Source of the DNA: Bacillota bacterium
Lineage (GTDB): Bacteria > Bacillota > Clostridia > Lachnospirales > Cellulosilyticaceae
Reading direction: 5' to 3'
DNA: 5,993 nucleotides
Assembly: GCA_023457875.1 (NCBI GenBank)
Contig: JAEXBC010000211.1
Span: 1 to 5,993, forward strand
Part shown: in pieces, positions 1 to 4,651 of the stretch
Layout of the letters: each line of letters starts with the position of its first letter
Numbering within the stretch: position 1 is the first letter of the stretch
The notes under the pieces: model-generated
The model's input: only the letters and a program-made list of their open reading frames with translations
Told to the model about the DNA's origin: nothing
Databases searched by the model: none
Made by a program: the position numbers and the translations under genes

Positions 1-36
1 CCACAACAGGTTGAAGATGAGGCTCTGGCAGCTTAA
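1..36 (+). CDS. C-terminal tail of an unidentified plus-strand protein (partial)
   Basis: Frame 1 reads PQQVEDEALAA and then TAA at 34-36, with a terminator-like hairpin eight bases further on, which is how a real gene end would look. Only 11 residues are visible, so the protein cannot be identified. The acidic stretch and the final ALAA are the only recognisable traits. Because an apparent insertion edge follows within 80 bases, the protein might be the transposase of an inserted element, but that is inference. Frame 2 is also open from the left edge to a TAG at 107-109, so the choice of frame rests on the nearby hairpin and is not certain. Confidence 0.35.
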   Translation, partial: PQQVEDEALAA

Positions 37-43
37 GAAATAC

Positions 44-88
44 CTCTCTCTGTATATGCTATGCAGGGAGAGAAAAGTTCAACTTTTT
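44..88 (+). terminator. Terminator-like double hairpin after the left-edge frame
   Basis: Bases 44-55 can pair with 61-72 (CTCTCTCTGTAT with ATGCAGGGAGAG, two G-U pairs) around a 5-base loop. This is followed directly by a second small palindrome, AAAAGTT-C-AACTTTT at 73-87, which supplies a run of five T at 84-88. It lies just after the stop at 34-36, so it is a plausible plus-strand terminator. Confidence 0.55.
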
Positions 89-211
89 GTGTCCAATGTA
101 TTGACATAGGTCCAATGAAACCACCAATATAGATGTAAAATTAATAATCAACTTGTTCTTAATACTTTTATTGTCCTTAATACTTTTCTTAGTTTTCAAT
201 ACTTTTTTCAA
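59..211 (-). pseudogene. Truncated N-terminus of a methyl-accepting chemotaxis protein
   Basis: A textbook ribosome binding site, AAAGGAGG (227-220), stands 8 bases before a TTG start at 211-209. The first 33 codons begin MKKVLKTKKSIKDNKSIKNK and run into LIINFTSILVVSL. This is the usual beginning of a clostridial transmembrane chemoreceptor: a short basic cytoplasmic stretch rich in Lys followed by the first membrane helix. After codon 33 (about position 113) the resemblance stops, and the frame runs through 17 unrelated codons to a TAG at 59-61. The periplasmic sensor, HAMP and signalling domains are all missing, so the product cannot work as a receptor. An 18-nt imperfect tandem repeat encodes KSIKDN/KSIKNK within the basic region. 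The likely cause is insertion of an element or a deletion at 110-117. Confidence 0.6.
89..117. mobile_element. Possible edge of an inserted element
   Basis: An 8-base direct repeat, GTCCAATG, occurs at 91-98 and 110-117 with TTGACA (101-106) between the copies. Outward-facing TTGACA boxes and short subterminal repeats are common at insertion-sequence ends. The minus-strand chemoreceptor-like reading frame loses its family resemblance exactly here (about 113). No transposase domain and no opposite end are visible, so a simple deletion junction is an equally serious alternative. Confidence 0.3.
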
Positions 212-318
212 TTTAAAATCCTCCTTTGTTCAAGTAAAACACTTAGCCTTTATGATACTTCTTTTTTCGACATAATTCAACATTTGTTATTAGTGCTCCT
301 GTCAATCACATAGAAAAT

Positions 319-628
319 TTAAGAACTATTGTTTTTCCTATTACAACAACGCATATGCGTAATTTTTAGCAAGTCATCCATATCTGACTTTACATTTTCT
401 AAATTTCTAATGCTCGTTACAGCATCCTCACTTATTATCAAGCTTGCAGTGTTCATTTCTCTCATAGCTAAGTAATTAAACAAATTATTTAACTGCCCAG
501 CCCTTGCTAACACAATAGCTAAACCTAATACTTTAATCCCTATCCTTTTCTACAGTTCTGGCACTAGAAATACTTCAAATACACTAGCATTTATGTGCTA
601 AAATATCATTTATATTATAGAAATCACC
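319..628 (-). pseudogene. Decayed GNAT-acetyltransferase-like gene
   Basis: Reading the minus strand, one frame gives FYNINDILAH (about 620-595). A one-base shift then continues as HINASVFEVFLVPEL (597-553), and a TAG at 550-552 is followed in the same frame by KRIGIKVLGLAIVLARAGQ. The pattern of a beta strand ending in V-P-E, then a basic/Gly segment, then a helix matches motif A of GNAT N-acetyltransferases (usually VPE-x-Q/R-x-x-G-x-G/A). The TAG sits where the Q is expected. The open part after the stop (549-319) could start only at a GTG with no ribosome binding site, and its tail (NLENVKSDMDDLLKI) is not recognisable. With at least one stop and one frameshift, this looks like a relic. 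The family call is tentative. Confidence 0.3.
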
Positions 629-659
629 CAATTATTTTTTGCCATACAATCCTTTGCAT

Positions 660-701
660 AAAAAAAGAACAGATTAGCTTTACCGCTTCTGTTCTTTTTT
701 T
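660..701 (-). terminator. Rho-independent terminator of the CAP-domain gene
   Basis: Bases 660-673 (A7-GAACAGA) are perfectly complementary to 688-701 (TCTGTTC-T7), with an inner AGC/GCT pair in the loop. On the minus strand the hairpin is followed by seven T. It lies about 40 bases past the stop of the CAP protein gene (743). The symmetry means it could also stop plus-strand transcription. Confidence 0.85.
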
Positions 702-742
702 ATTTCTTTATTATCAAATGATACAATTCCTAATAACACAAA

Positions 743-1696
743 TTATCTTCCAACAAACATTTGTGTCCAGTAGTTACCGTTTGCAACATAACCTACACCA
801 ATATAATTAAAAGATGCATTTAATATATTTGCTCTATGCCCTGGACTATTCATCCAGCCTTTTACTACCTCTTCAGGGGTTCTTTGACCCATTGCAATAT
901 TTTCACCTGCTGATTTATAGGTAATACCAAACTGCTTCATCATATCAAATGGTGAACCATAAGTTGGACTATTATGATCAAAATACCTCTTAGCTTGCAT
1001 ATCTTGAGATTTCATTCTTGCAACATTTCTAATTGTTTCATCCATTTTTAGTGCAGCAATACCCGCTTTTTGACGTTCTACGTTAACAAGTTCTAATACC
1101 TTGTTTTCATAAGCCACTACTGAGTTATCTGCTGGAGTAGTTGGACTTGGTGTTGGTGCTGGACTTGGTGTTGTCGTTGGCACTGGGCTTGGACTTGGCT
1201 TTGTCGTTGGCACTGGGCTTGGACTTGGTTTTGTCGTTTCACAACCTGTGATATCCACTCTTCCATTACTCCATTTAACCCCGTATCCAAAAGATTCAGC
1301 TAAAGCACGAAGCGAAAAATAACTTCTGCCATTTTTTATATCAACCGCATTCTTTAATGTAGTGCCATTTACAGTTAATAAACCTGTTTTAGTATTAGCT
1401 TTTACTGTTACAGTTTTATTCGTTCTAACATCTTTCCCAGACATAGTCACGCACGGCGATTGCCAGTTTACGTTAAGCCCTAAGACCTTGCCTACTGCTT
1501 TAATAGGAATCATTGTCTGGTTTTGACTTGAGATATAAGGTGAATCACTTCCCAAGTTAACTTGTTGATTCTGTACACAAATAGGTATAGTTCCTTGCGC
1601 ATAGACACTTGTTGAAGCCATCACTGCTATTATGGAAGCTGCTACTGCTGTTCTAACCTTTTTATCGATATATGATAATTTTTTATTTATTTTCAT
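743..1696 (-). CDS. Secreted CAP/SCP-domain protein with copper-amine-oxidase-like N-terminal domain
   Basis: The 317-residue product has three parts. Residues 1-33 form a signal peptide: Lys-rich start, hydrophobic core AVAASIIAVMA and a probable cut after VYA. Residues about 36-152 match the copper amine oxidase N-terminal-like domain, with the paired motifs MIPIKAVGKVLGLNVNW (62-78) and YFSLRALAESFGYGVKW (126-142). Residues 154-189 are a Pro/Thr/Ser linker. Residues 197-317 form a CAP/SCP (YkwD-like) domain with YFDHNSP (238-244), GENIA (264-268), SPGHRANIL (284-292) and a final YWTQMF strand; H241, E265 and H287 are the usual CAP pocket residues. The start is supported by AAGGGGG nine bases upstream. 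The protein is exported and has no sortase motif or membrane anchor, so the N-terminal domain may bind the wall. Similar clostridial proteins have no firmly settled function. A promoter and a terminator flank it as a single-gene unit. Confidence 0.92.
   Translation of the reverse strand: MKINKKLSYIDKKVRTAVAASIIAVMASTSVYAQGTIPICVQNQQVNLGSDSPYISSQNQTMIPIKAVGKVLGLNVNWQSPCVTMSGKDVRTNKTVTVKANTKTGLLTVNGTTLKNAVDIKNGRSYFSLRALAESFGYGVKWSNGRVDITGCETTKPSPSPVPTTKPSPSPVPTTTPSPAPTPSPTTPADNSVVAYENKVLELVNVERQKAGIAALKMDETIRNVARMKSQDMQAKRYFDHNSPTYGSPFDMMKQFGITYKSAGENIAMGQRTPEEVVKGWMNSPGHRANILNASFNYIGVGYVANGNYWTQMFVGR
1171..1238. repeat. 30-bp tandem repeat encoding the Pro/Thr/Ser linker
   Basis: Bases 1171-1200 and 1201-1230 are the same 30-mer except for one position (C at 1199, T at 1229), and a third partial copy starts at 1231. 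The unit encodes the ten-residue block TTKPSPSPVP of the linker in the CAP protein. Because 30 is a multiple of three, gain or loss of units would change linker length without breaking the frame. Confidence 0.9.
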
Positions 1697-1758
1697 CGTT
1701 GTAATCCCCCTTATGTTGGTTGTATTATTACGAAATTGTTACGAGTTGTTACAAATAT

Positions 1759-1787
1759 ATTTTATAATAATCAACTGTCCATTTCAA
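1759..1787 (-). promoter_or_regulatory. Promoter of the CAP-domain gene
   Basis: On the minus strand, TTGAAA (1787-1782) and TAAAAT (1764-1759) are separated by 17 bases. Each box matches five of six bases of the vegetative consensus. The start codon is about 60 bases downstream, leaving a moderate leader. Confidence 0.6.
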
Positions 1788-2036
1788 TACTTAAGGGAAA
1801 ATTACCAGTAATTTACTAATTCAAGTGAAAAATATCACTCTAATCGTTGTTTTTTTATTAGATTCATCCCCATTTGCGTAAGGACATTTTTAGAAATAAA
1901 TCGGATTGACTTTGCAATAAGATGAAATTGCATATATCCTTGGTTTTTCTGAAAACAGTGCTTTTCATAGAGCACTCAATAACCGGACAGGCCTAAGGTC
2001 AGTGTAATATAGGAAATCCAGCTATTTTATACTCAT
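1788..2036. other. Intergenic stretch with small gene relics
   Basis: No intact gene is seen. On the minus strand one frame is open for 46 codons between stops (1975-1835) and includes GYMQFHLIAKSIRFISKN, but it has no ribosome binding site and is not recognised. Just upstream of it, a separate frame contains TDLRPVRLLSAL and then TGA (about 2003-1968). This resembles the C-terminal LRPxLxLK end of the DUF6273 protein encoded nearby and shares 11 bases with it. Both could be relics of lost genes or chance. Confidence 0.3.
1950..1976 (-). terminator. Weak terminator candidate after the flavoprotein gene
   Basis: AGTGCT at 1957-1962 pairs with AGCACT at 1971-1976 around an 8-base loop. On the minus strand the stem is followed by GTTTTC, a short T run. 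It is about 60 bases downstream of the stop at 2037. The stem is short, so this is only a candidate. Confidence 0.35.
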
Positions 2037-2513
2037 TTATTTTGCCGTCTTATTAATAAAGTCTACTTCATACTGAGACTCACCGTATTTTTGCTCATTA
2101 TCAATAATGATGCCTTCTGTGAGGGTGATTTTCAAAACAATTGAGTTTGGATTATCTTCGTCTCCAACTTCATCGAACCAGTTGAAGATTTGCTTAAATT
2201 TTGCCCTGATCTGGGCATTCTTCTCGTCCTTAACCCATCCTAAATTTTCTGCGACACCTTGGAGGGCGTACCAATCGAAGCCTGCTACAGAAACCTCTTT
2301 GTTCTTCTCAATTTGTAGCATCTTGTTCTTTGTGGCATCTGTAGAAATATAGAATACGCCATCTTCATAATAAGCACAAACCATGCGAACCGCAGGGCGA
2401 GGATTACCATCAGCATTTGTAGATAGTGATATTGTACCAAGGGCGATAACTACTTCTTGATTATTACCGCATCTCTCCTCCATAAGTTTCATTGCATTTT
2501 CATATTTGCTCAT
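2037..2513 (-). CDS. Pyridoxamine 5'-phosphate oxidase-like flavin-binding protein
   Basis: The 158-residue product has the compact split-barrel pattern of the PNPOx-like family. A first strand EVVIALGTISLSTN (20-33) is followed by GNPRPAVRMVCAYYEDGVFYISTD, then KNKMLQIEKNKEVSVAGF and a C-terminal half with a Trp-rich segment (NLGWVKDEKN, FNWFDEV). This fold binds FMN, or in relatives F420 or heme, in the cytoplasm. Members of this length are usually uncharacterised reductases or oxidases rather than vitamin B6 enzymes, so the substrate cannot be named. The start is supported by AAAGGAG nine bases upstream. It lies 66 bases after the DUF6273 gene on the same strand, with no terminator in the gap, so co-transcription is likely. 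Confidence 0.8.
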   Translation of the reverse strand: MSKYENAMKLMEERCGNNQEVVIALGTISLSTNADGNPRPAVRMVCAYYEDGVFYISTDATKNKMLQIEKNKEVSVAGFDWYALQGVAENLGWVKDEKNAQIRAKFKQIFNWFDEVGDEDNPNSIVLKITLTEGIIIDNEQKYGESQYEVDFINKTAK

Positions 2514-2579
2514 TTCTCATTTCTCCTTTTTTATTTATTTTTCATTTGTAGCTATAAATCAATTAACGATAACGAATCC

Positions 2580-3194
2580 TTACACTTCTAGTTTGAGCCA
2601 TAAAGCAGGCCTAAGGCCACCTGTACACCTGCCATCGCTGATGTTACCCTTAAGTATGTTGTTACCTTGAATGCCTATATTACCATCACCGTGGATGTAC
2701 ACCGCTTTTACGTTAACCCTACCAGGTGAGCGAAGCCACCACCACCAAACATAATCCTCTCCTAAAAGTTTTGCTGCTCGCTTACTATTATTTTCATCTT
2801 TTCTTTCAAACCAATATCTTTGATTTTTTTTGGGATTGAATAGCTTCGAACTGCTATCACCAAAATATTTGCACGCCTCTTCAAGACTGAGTAAAAATAC
2901 TTTGTCCGCCGTATCTACTCCGCCCTTTGAGCCATACCAATGATTGTCAGCATTCTTATTTATTACTGGAATAATTCTTGCTTGTTCTGCTTCACTAAAG
3001 GCATCATAAAATTCACCATTAAGATATTTTCTCAGCGCACAATCAGCCCAAGTAATTTCTTTGTAAGCATCATGGTAAGGGCGTTGTTCTATAATATCTT
3101 CGGTAATAATCAAAGCAGCATTATTTTGTATATCTAAAACACGCCAAATATAACCGCCAAATGATAATGATGTATCCATTTTTATTTCTTCCAT
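2580..3194 (-). CDS. DUF6273 domain protein
   Basis: The 204-residue product fits the DUF6273 family along its whole length. It opens with SFGGYIWRVLD (11-21), then AALIITEDII, the block TWADCALRKYLNGEFYDAF (48-66), VFLLSLEEACKYF (99-111), a Trp-rich WWLRSPG motif (152-158), and ends with GGLRPALWLKL (192-202). The family is common in clostridia, often in surface or prophage-associated proteins, and its function is unknown. Here there is no signal peptide or membrane segment, so this copy is probably cytoplasmic. GGAGG stands seven bases before the ATG, which supports this start. The Trp run is four long (150-153). The gene is first in a probable two-gene unit with the flavin-binding protein, which is the only clue to its role. 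Confidence 0.82.
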   Translation of the reverse strand: MEEIKMDTSLSFGGYIWRVLDIQNNAALIITEDIIEQRPYHDAYKEITWADCALRKYLNGEFYDAFSEAEQARIIPVINKNADNHWYGSKGGVDTADKVFLLSLEEACKYFGDSSSKLFNPKKNQRYWFERKDENNSKRAAKLLGEDYVWWWWLRSPGRVNVKAVYIHGDGNIGIQGNNILKGNISDGRCTGGLRPALWLKLEV

Positions 3195-3242
3195 CTATGT
3201 ACCTCCTTCTTTTAAATTGGTGCAACAGGTATAGTTCCTATA

Positions 3243-3270
3243 ATTATATCTTATATTAATTATTTGATAA
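3243..3270 (-). promoter_or_regulatory. Probable promoter of the DUF6273-flavoprotein unit
   Basis: On the minus strand there is a perfect TATAAT (3248-3243), about 48 bases before the start codon at 3194. The best upstream box is TTATCA (3270-3265) at 16-base spacing, matching four of six bases. The surrounding sequence is very AT-rich, so other placements are possible. Confidence 0.45.
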
Positions 3271-3312
3271 ATATTTTAATATAAAATATAATAAATAATC
3301 CAACTAAAAATT

Positions 3313-3352
3313 ATGGCTACCCATATGTTTTTTAAGGTAGCCATGTTTTATT
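3313..3352. terminator. Bidirectional terminator-like hairpin
   Basis: ATGGCTACC (3313-3321) and GGTAGCCAT (3336-3344) form a perfect 9-bp stem with a 14-base loop. The plus strand continues GTTTTATTTT and the minus strand AATTTTT, so it could end transcription either way. It lies between the heme-oxygenase-like gene and the promoter of the DUF6273 unit and could serve as a second, insulating terminator. Confidence 0.5.
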
Positions 3353-3401
3353 TTATTGTATCAGTGATCTATCAAACGCTTATGATTAGGTTTTTGCTTT
3401 T

Positions 3402-3436
3402 AAAAAAGAAAAAAGCCCTTGAATTCAAGAGCTTTT
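3402..3436 (-). terminator. Terminator of the heme-oxygenase-like gene
   Basis: On the minus strand, AAAAGCTCTTG (3436-3426) pairs with CAAGGGCTTTT (3421-3411) over 11 bp, including one T-G pair, around an AATT loop. A T-rich tail (TTTTTTCTTTTTT, overlapping the end of the stem) follows. It sits about 55 bases past the stop of the gene at 3490. Confidence 0.8.
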
Positions 3437-3489
3437 CGTTAAACTGTGTATTAAACTTTATAGTTATTGTCATTTATTTAATTGATATT

Positions 3490-4125
3490 TTACTGACCTG
3501 AATATAGTTTTGCATCCAACTCATTTGAAATAGCTAAATTGTAAATATAAACATTACTTATTTCTATAGCAAATAGATCTTGCATATCTCCAGTTAAATT
3601 GAGTTTCTCGAAATTTTTGTGATATCCCATCACATAGTCCCTAATGTTCCCAATGTCAGGTTGCACATAGTAGTTGAGTGCATCTGAAGAAATATCATAA
3701 CTCTTGGTTAAAACTTCTGGGAATAACCTTCCACCAAATAAATCTGCAATAAATCTAACATAAGCATAAGTTACAATTAACTCTGGATGTTTTTCATTTA
3801 CTTCACGTATTCTTGCTATACAAGCTTTTGTAGAAGGCAGTAACTTCATTTCAGATAATTTATCTCCAGCAAGAACGTCTAAGTCTTTTTTTATTAGTTT
3901 TGCTCTATATAGTTCTTTGGTAATAAAATGTTTAATCCCTTCATGCTCTGAATGCTTATCAAGAGAATCTTCAATCGCTTCGTATACAGCATATAAATTG
4001 TAGATATACTCAATATAACCTTCCTTACTTGCTTTCCCTTCAAGTAATCTCTTAATAAAACCACTTTTTTCAGCTGCTAAATGTAATGCATTCGTATCAT
4101 TTTTTATATTCATCATAAAATCCAT
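3490..4125 (-). CDS. Heme-oxygenase-like protein
   Basis: The 211-residue, all-helical product resembles the heme oxygenase family in length and motif order. An N-terminal helix holds NALHLAAEKSGF (12-23), where H15 falls at the position of the proximal heme ligand. Then come YIEYIYNLYAVYEAIEDSL (37-55) and ELYRAKLIKKDLDVL (71-85, family pattern LxR-x-x-L-x-x-DL). The distal helix YVRFIADLFGGR (122-133) aligns with the classical RYLGDLSGGQ. Heme oxygenases open heme to biliverdin, CO and Fe(II) using O2; in anaerobes they may supply iron or consume oxygen. Here the distal Gly is Ala (A127) and the Ser is Phe (F130), while the catalytic Asp (D128) and GG (131-132) are kept, so activity is uncertain. 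A TenA-like protein was considered; the H15 and GG motifs favour heme oxygenase. GAGGTG lies seven bases before the ATG. No membrane segment is seen. Confidence 0.72.
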   Translation of the reverse strand: MDFMMNIKNDTNALHLAAEKSGFIKRLLEGKASKEGYIEYIYNLYAVYEAIEDSLDKHSEHEGIKHFITKELYRAKLIKKDLDVLAGDKLSEMKLLPSTKACIARIREVNEKHPELIVTYAYVRFIADLFGGRLFPEVLTKSYDISSDALNYYVQPDIGNIRDYVMGYHKNFEKLNLTGDMQDLFAIEISNVYIYNLAISNELDAKLYSGQ

Positions 4126-4148
4126 TATTATTCACCTCATTTTATTTT

Positions 4149-4184
4149 AATAATTATTATTTTCAATAACTAATAATAATTATT
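4149..4184. promoter_or_regulatory. 13-bp inverted repeat in the leader of the heme-oxygenase-like gene
   Basis: AATAATTATTATT (4149-4161) and its exact reverse complement AATAATAATTATT (4172-4184) flank a 10-base spacer. The repeat lies between the predicted transcription start (about 4196) and the RBS (about 4137). Its alternating AT pattern recalls iron-regulator (Fur-type) boxes, which would suit a heme/iron gene. It could equally form an RNA hairpin. It is too AT-rich to identify by eye. Confidence 0.45.
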
Positions 4185-4202
4185 TGTTAATAGATTAAGT
4201 TA

Positions 4203-4231
4203 ATTATATGCCTCCTTATTATAATAATCAA
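4203..4231 (-). promoter_or_regulatory. Promoter of the heme-oxygenase-like gene
   Basis: On the minus strand TTGATT (4231-4226) and a perfect TATAAT (4208-4203) are separated by exactly 17 bases, a strong vegetative-type promoter. It predicts a leader of about 70 bases. The spacer contains AAGGAGG with no usable start codon after it, so this is probably not a ribosome binding site. Confidence 0.75.
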
Positions 4232-4293
4232 CTGTAATATTTTTGAAGAAAAGCAGGACTAGTAACTATAATATATAACCTTTAGAAGTGAAT

Positions 4294-4320
4294 AAAAGTC
4301 TATGAATATTAGACTCTTTT
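4294..4320 (-). terminator. Terminator-like hairpin upstream of the heme-oxygenase-like gene
   Basis: AGTCTA (4297-4302) and TAGACT (4310-4315) form a 6-bp stem flanked by AAA and CTTTT. On the minus strand it reads through to TAGACTTTTATTC. It stands between the chemoreceptor gene and the promoter at 4203-4231, so it could stop read-through from the chemoreceptor. The reverse direction is equally possible. Confidence 0.4.
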
Positions 4321-4634
4321 ACACTAGTTCATTGGGTAGTATGCGAAGGATATCTTATTATTATACGCCACGGTTCATCTTCTCATATGCCTTGTTCAAC
4401 TAAGTTGTCTGTGCTTCACCTTGCGCCGTCAAAGATGTGCCTAACCTCCGTCATCTTTTTCCTAAATCAGCTTATTCTATGCAAAAAGAAAGGGGCCACA
4501 AGACGAAGGACTTATAGCCCACTTTTGTGTACCCTTTTGGTATCTACGTATTCAAATACCGGATTAGTCAATGTTCTATACCCGCCTAATCCTTTTATCT
4601 ATCTAAATTGATTAGCATTTCAACCTTATTTTTA
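4321..4634. other. Non-coding, relatively GC-rich spacer with many inverted repeats
   Basis: No intact gene is supported. The stretch about 4370-4600 is visibly richer in G and C than its flanks. It holds several perfect short inverted repeats: CAACT-A-AGTTG near 4398, AAAGATG/CATCTTT (4431-4437, 4452-4458), GGTAT/ATACC near 4540-4560 and GGATTAG/CTAATCC (4561-4567, 4586-4592). A minus-strand frame gives stop-separated pieces such as IPKGYTKVGYKSFVLWPLSF and RRLGTSLTAQGEAQTT. This may be a decayed mobile element, the remains of a gene, or a structured RNA; none can be confirmed here. Confidence 0.4.
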
Positions 4635-4651
4635 CTAAAATACGCTAATCC
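4561..4651. repeat. Cluster of four alternating GGATTAG-type repeats at the chemoreceptor 3' end
   Basis: GGATTAG (4561-4567), CTAATCC (4586-4592), GATTAGC (4610-4616) and GCTAATCC (4644-4651) alternate in orientation. The first two and last two can each form a 7-bp hairpin, and the last hairpin includes the chemoreceptor stop codon (4635-4637). They may protect or process the 3' end of the transcript. No good minus-strand T run follows, so a standard intrinsic terminator is not clear. Confidence 0.5.

Noticed and set aside
1..120. A tmRNA gene, suggested by the tag-like ALAA followed by TAA and a stem
   Set aside because: No tRNA-like 3' end (GGTTCGA arm and CCA) or pseudoknot series follows; the next sequence is a terminator-like hairpin and then the chemoreceptor remnant.
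349..360. 12-bp perfect palindrome ACGCATATGCGT
   Set aside because: Single copy, inside the decayed region, with no promoter around it; no regulator site is indicated.
319..513. Independent 64-residue minus-strand gene
   Set aside because: GTG start without a ribosome binding site, no recognisable domain, and the same frame extends upstream through a stop into GNAT-like sequence, so it is better read as part of a relic.
595..810. Plus-strand 71-residue frame
   Set aside because: It runs through the terminator at 660-701 and antisense into the CAP gene, and has no ribosome binding site.
3313..3501. Plus-strand 62-residue hydrophobic frame resembling a membrane peptide
   Set aside because: It is made of two terminator hairpins and AT-rich spacer, has no ribosome binding site, and its hydrophobicity is explained by T-rich sequence.
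3490..4125. TenA-type thiaminase identity for the helical protein
   Set aside because: No thiamine genes nearby, and the N-terminal H15 motif with the later DLFGG motif fits heme oxygenase better than TenA.
4210..4217. AAGGAGG on the minus strand as the ribosome binding site of a leader peptide
   Set aside because: No ATG, GTG or TTG follows at a suitable distance; the bases fall in the spacer of the strong promoter at 4203-4231.
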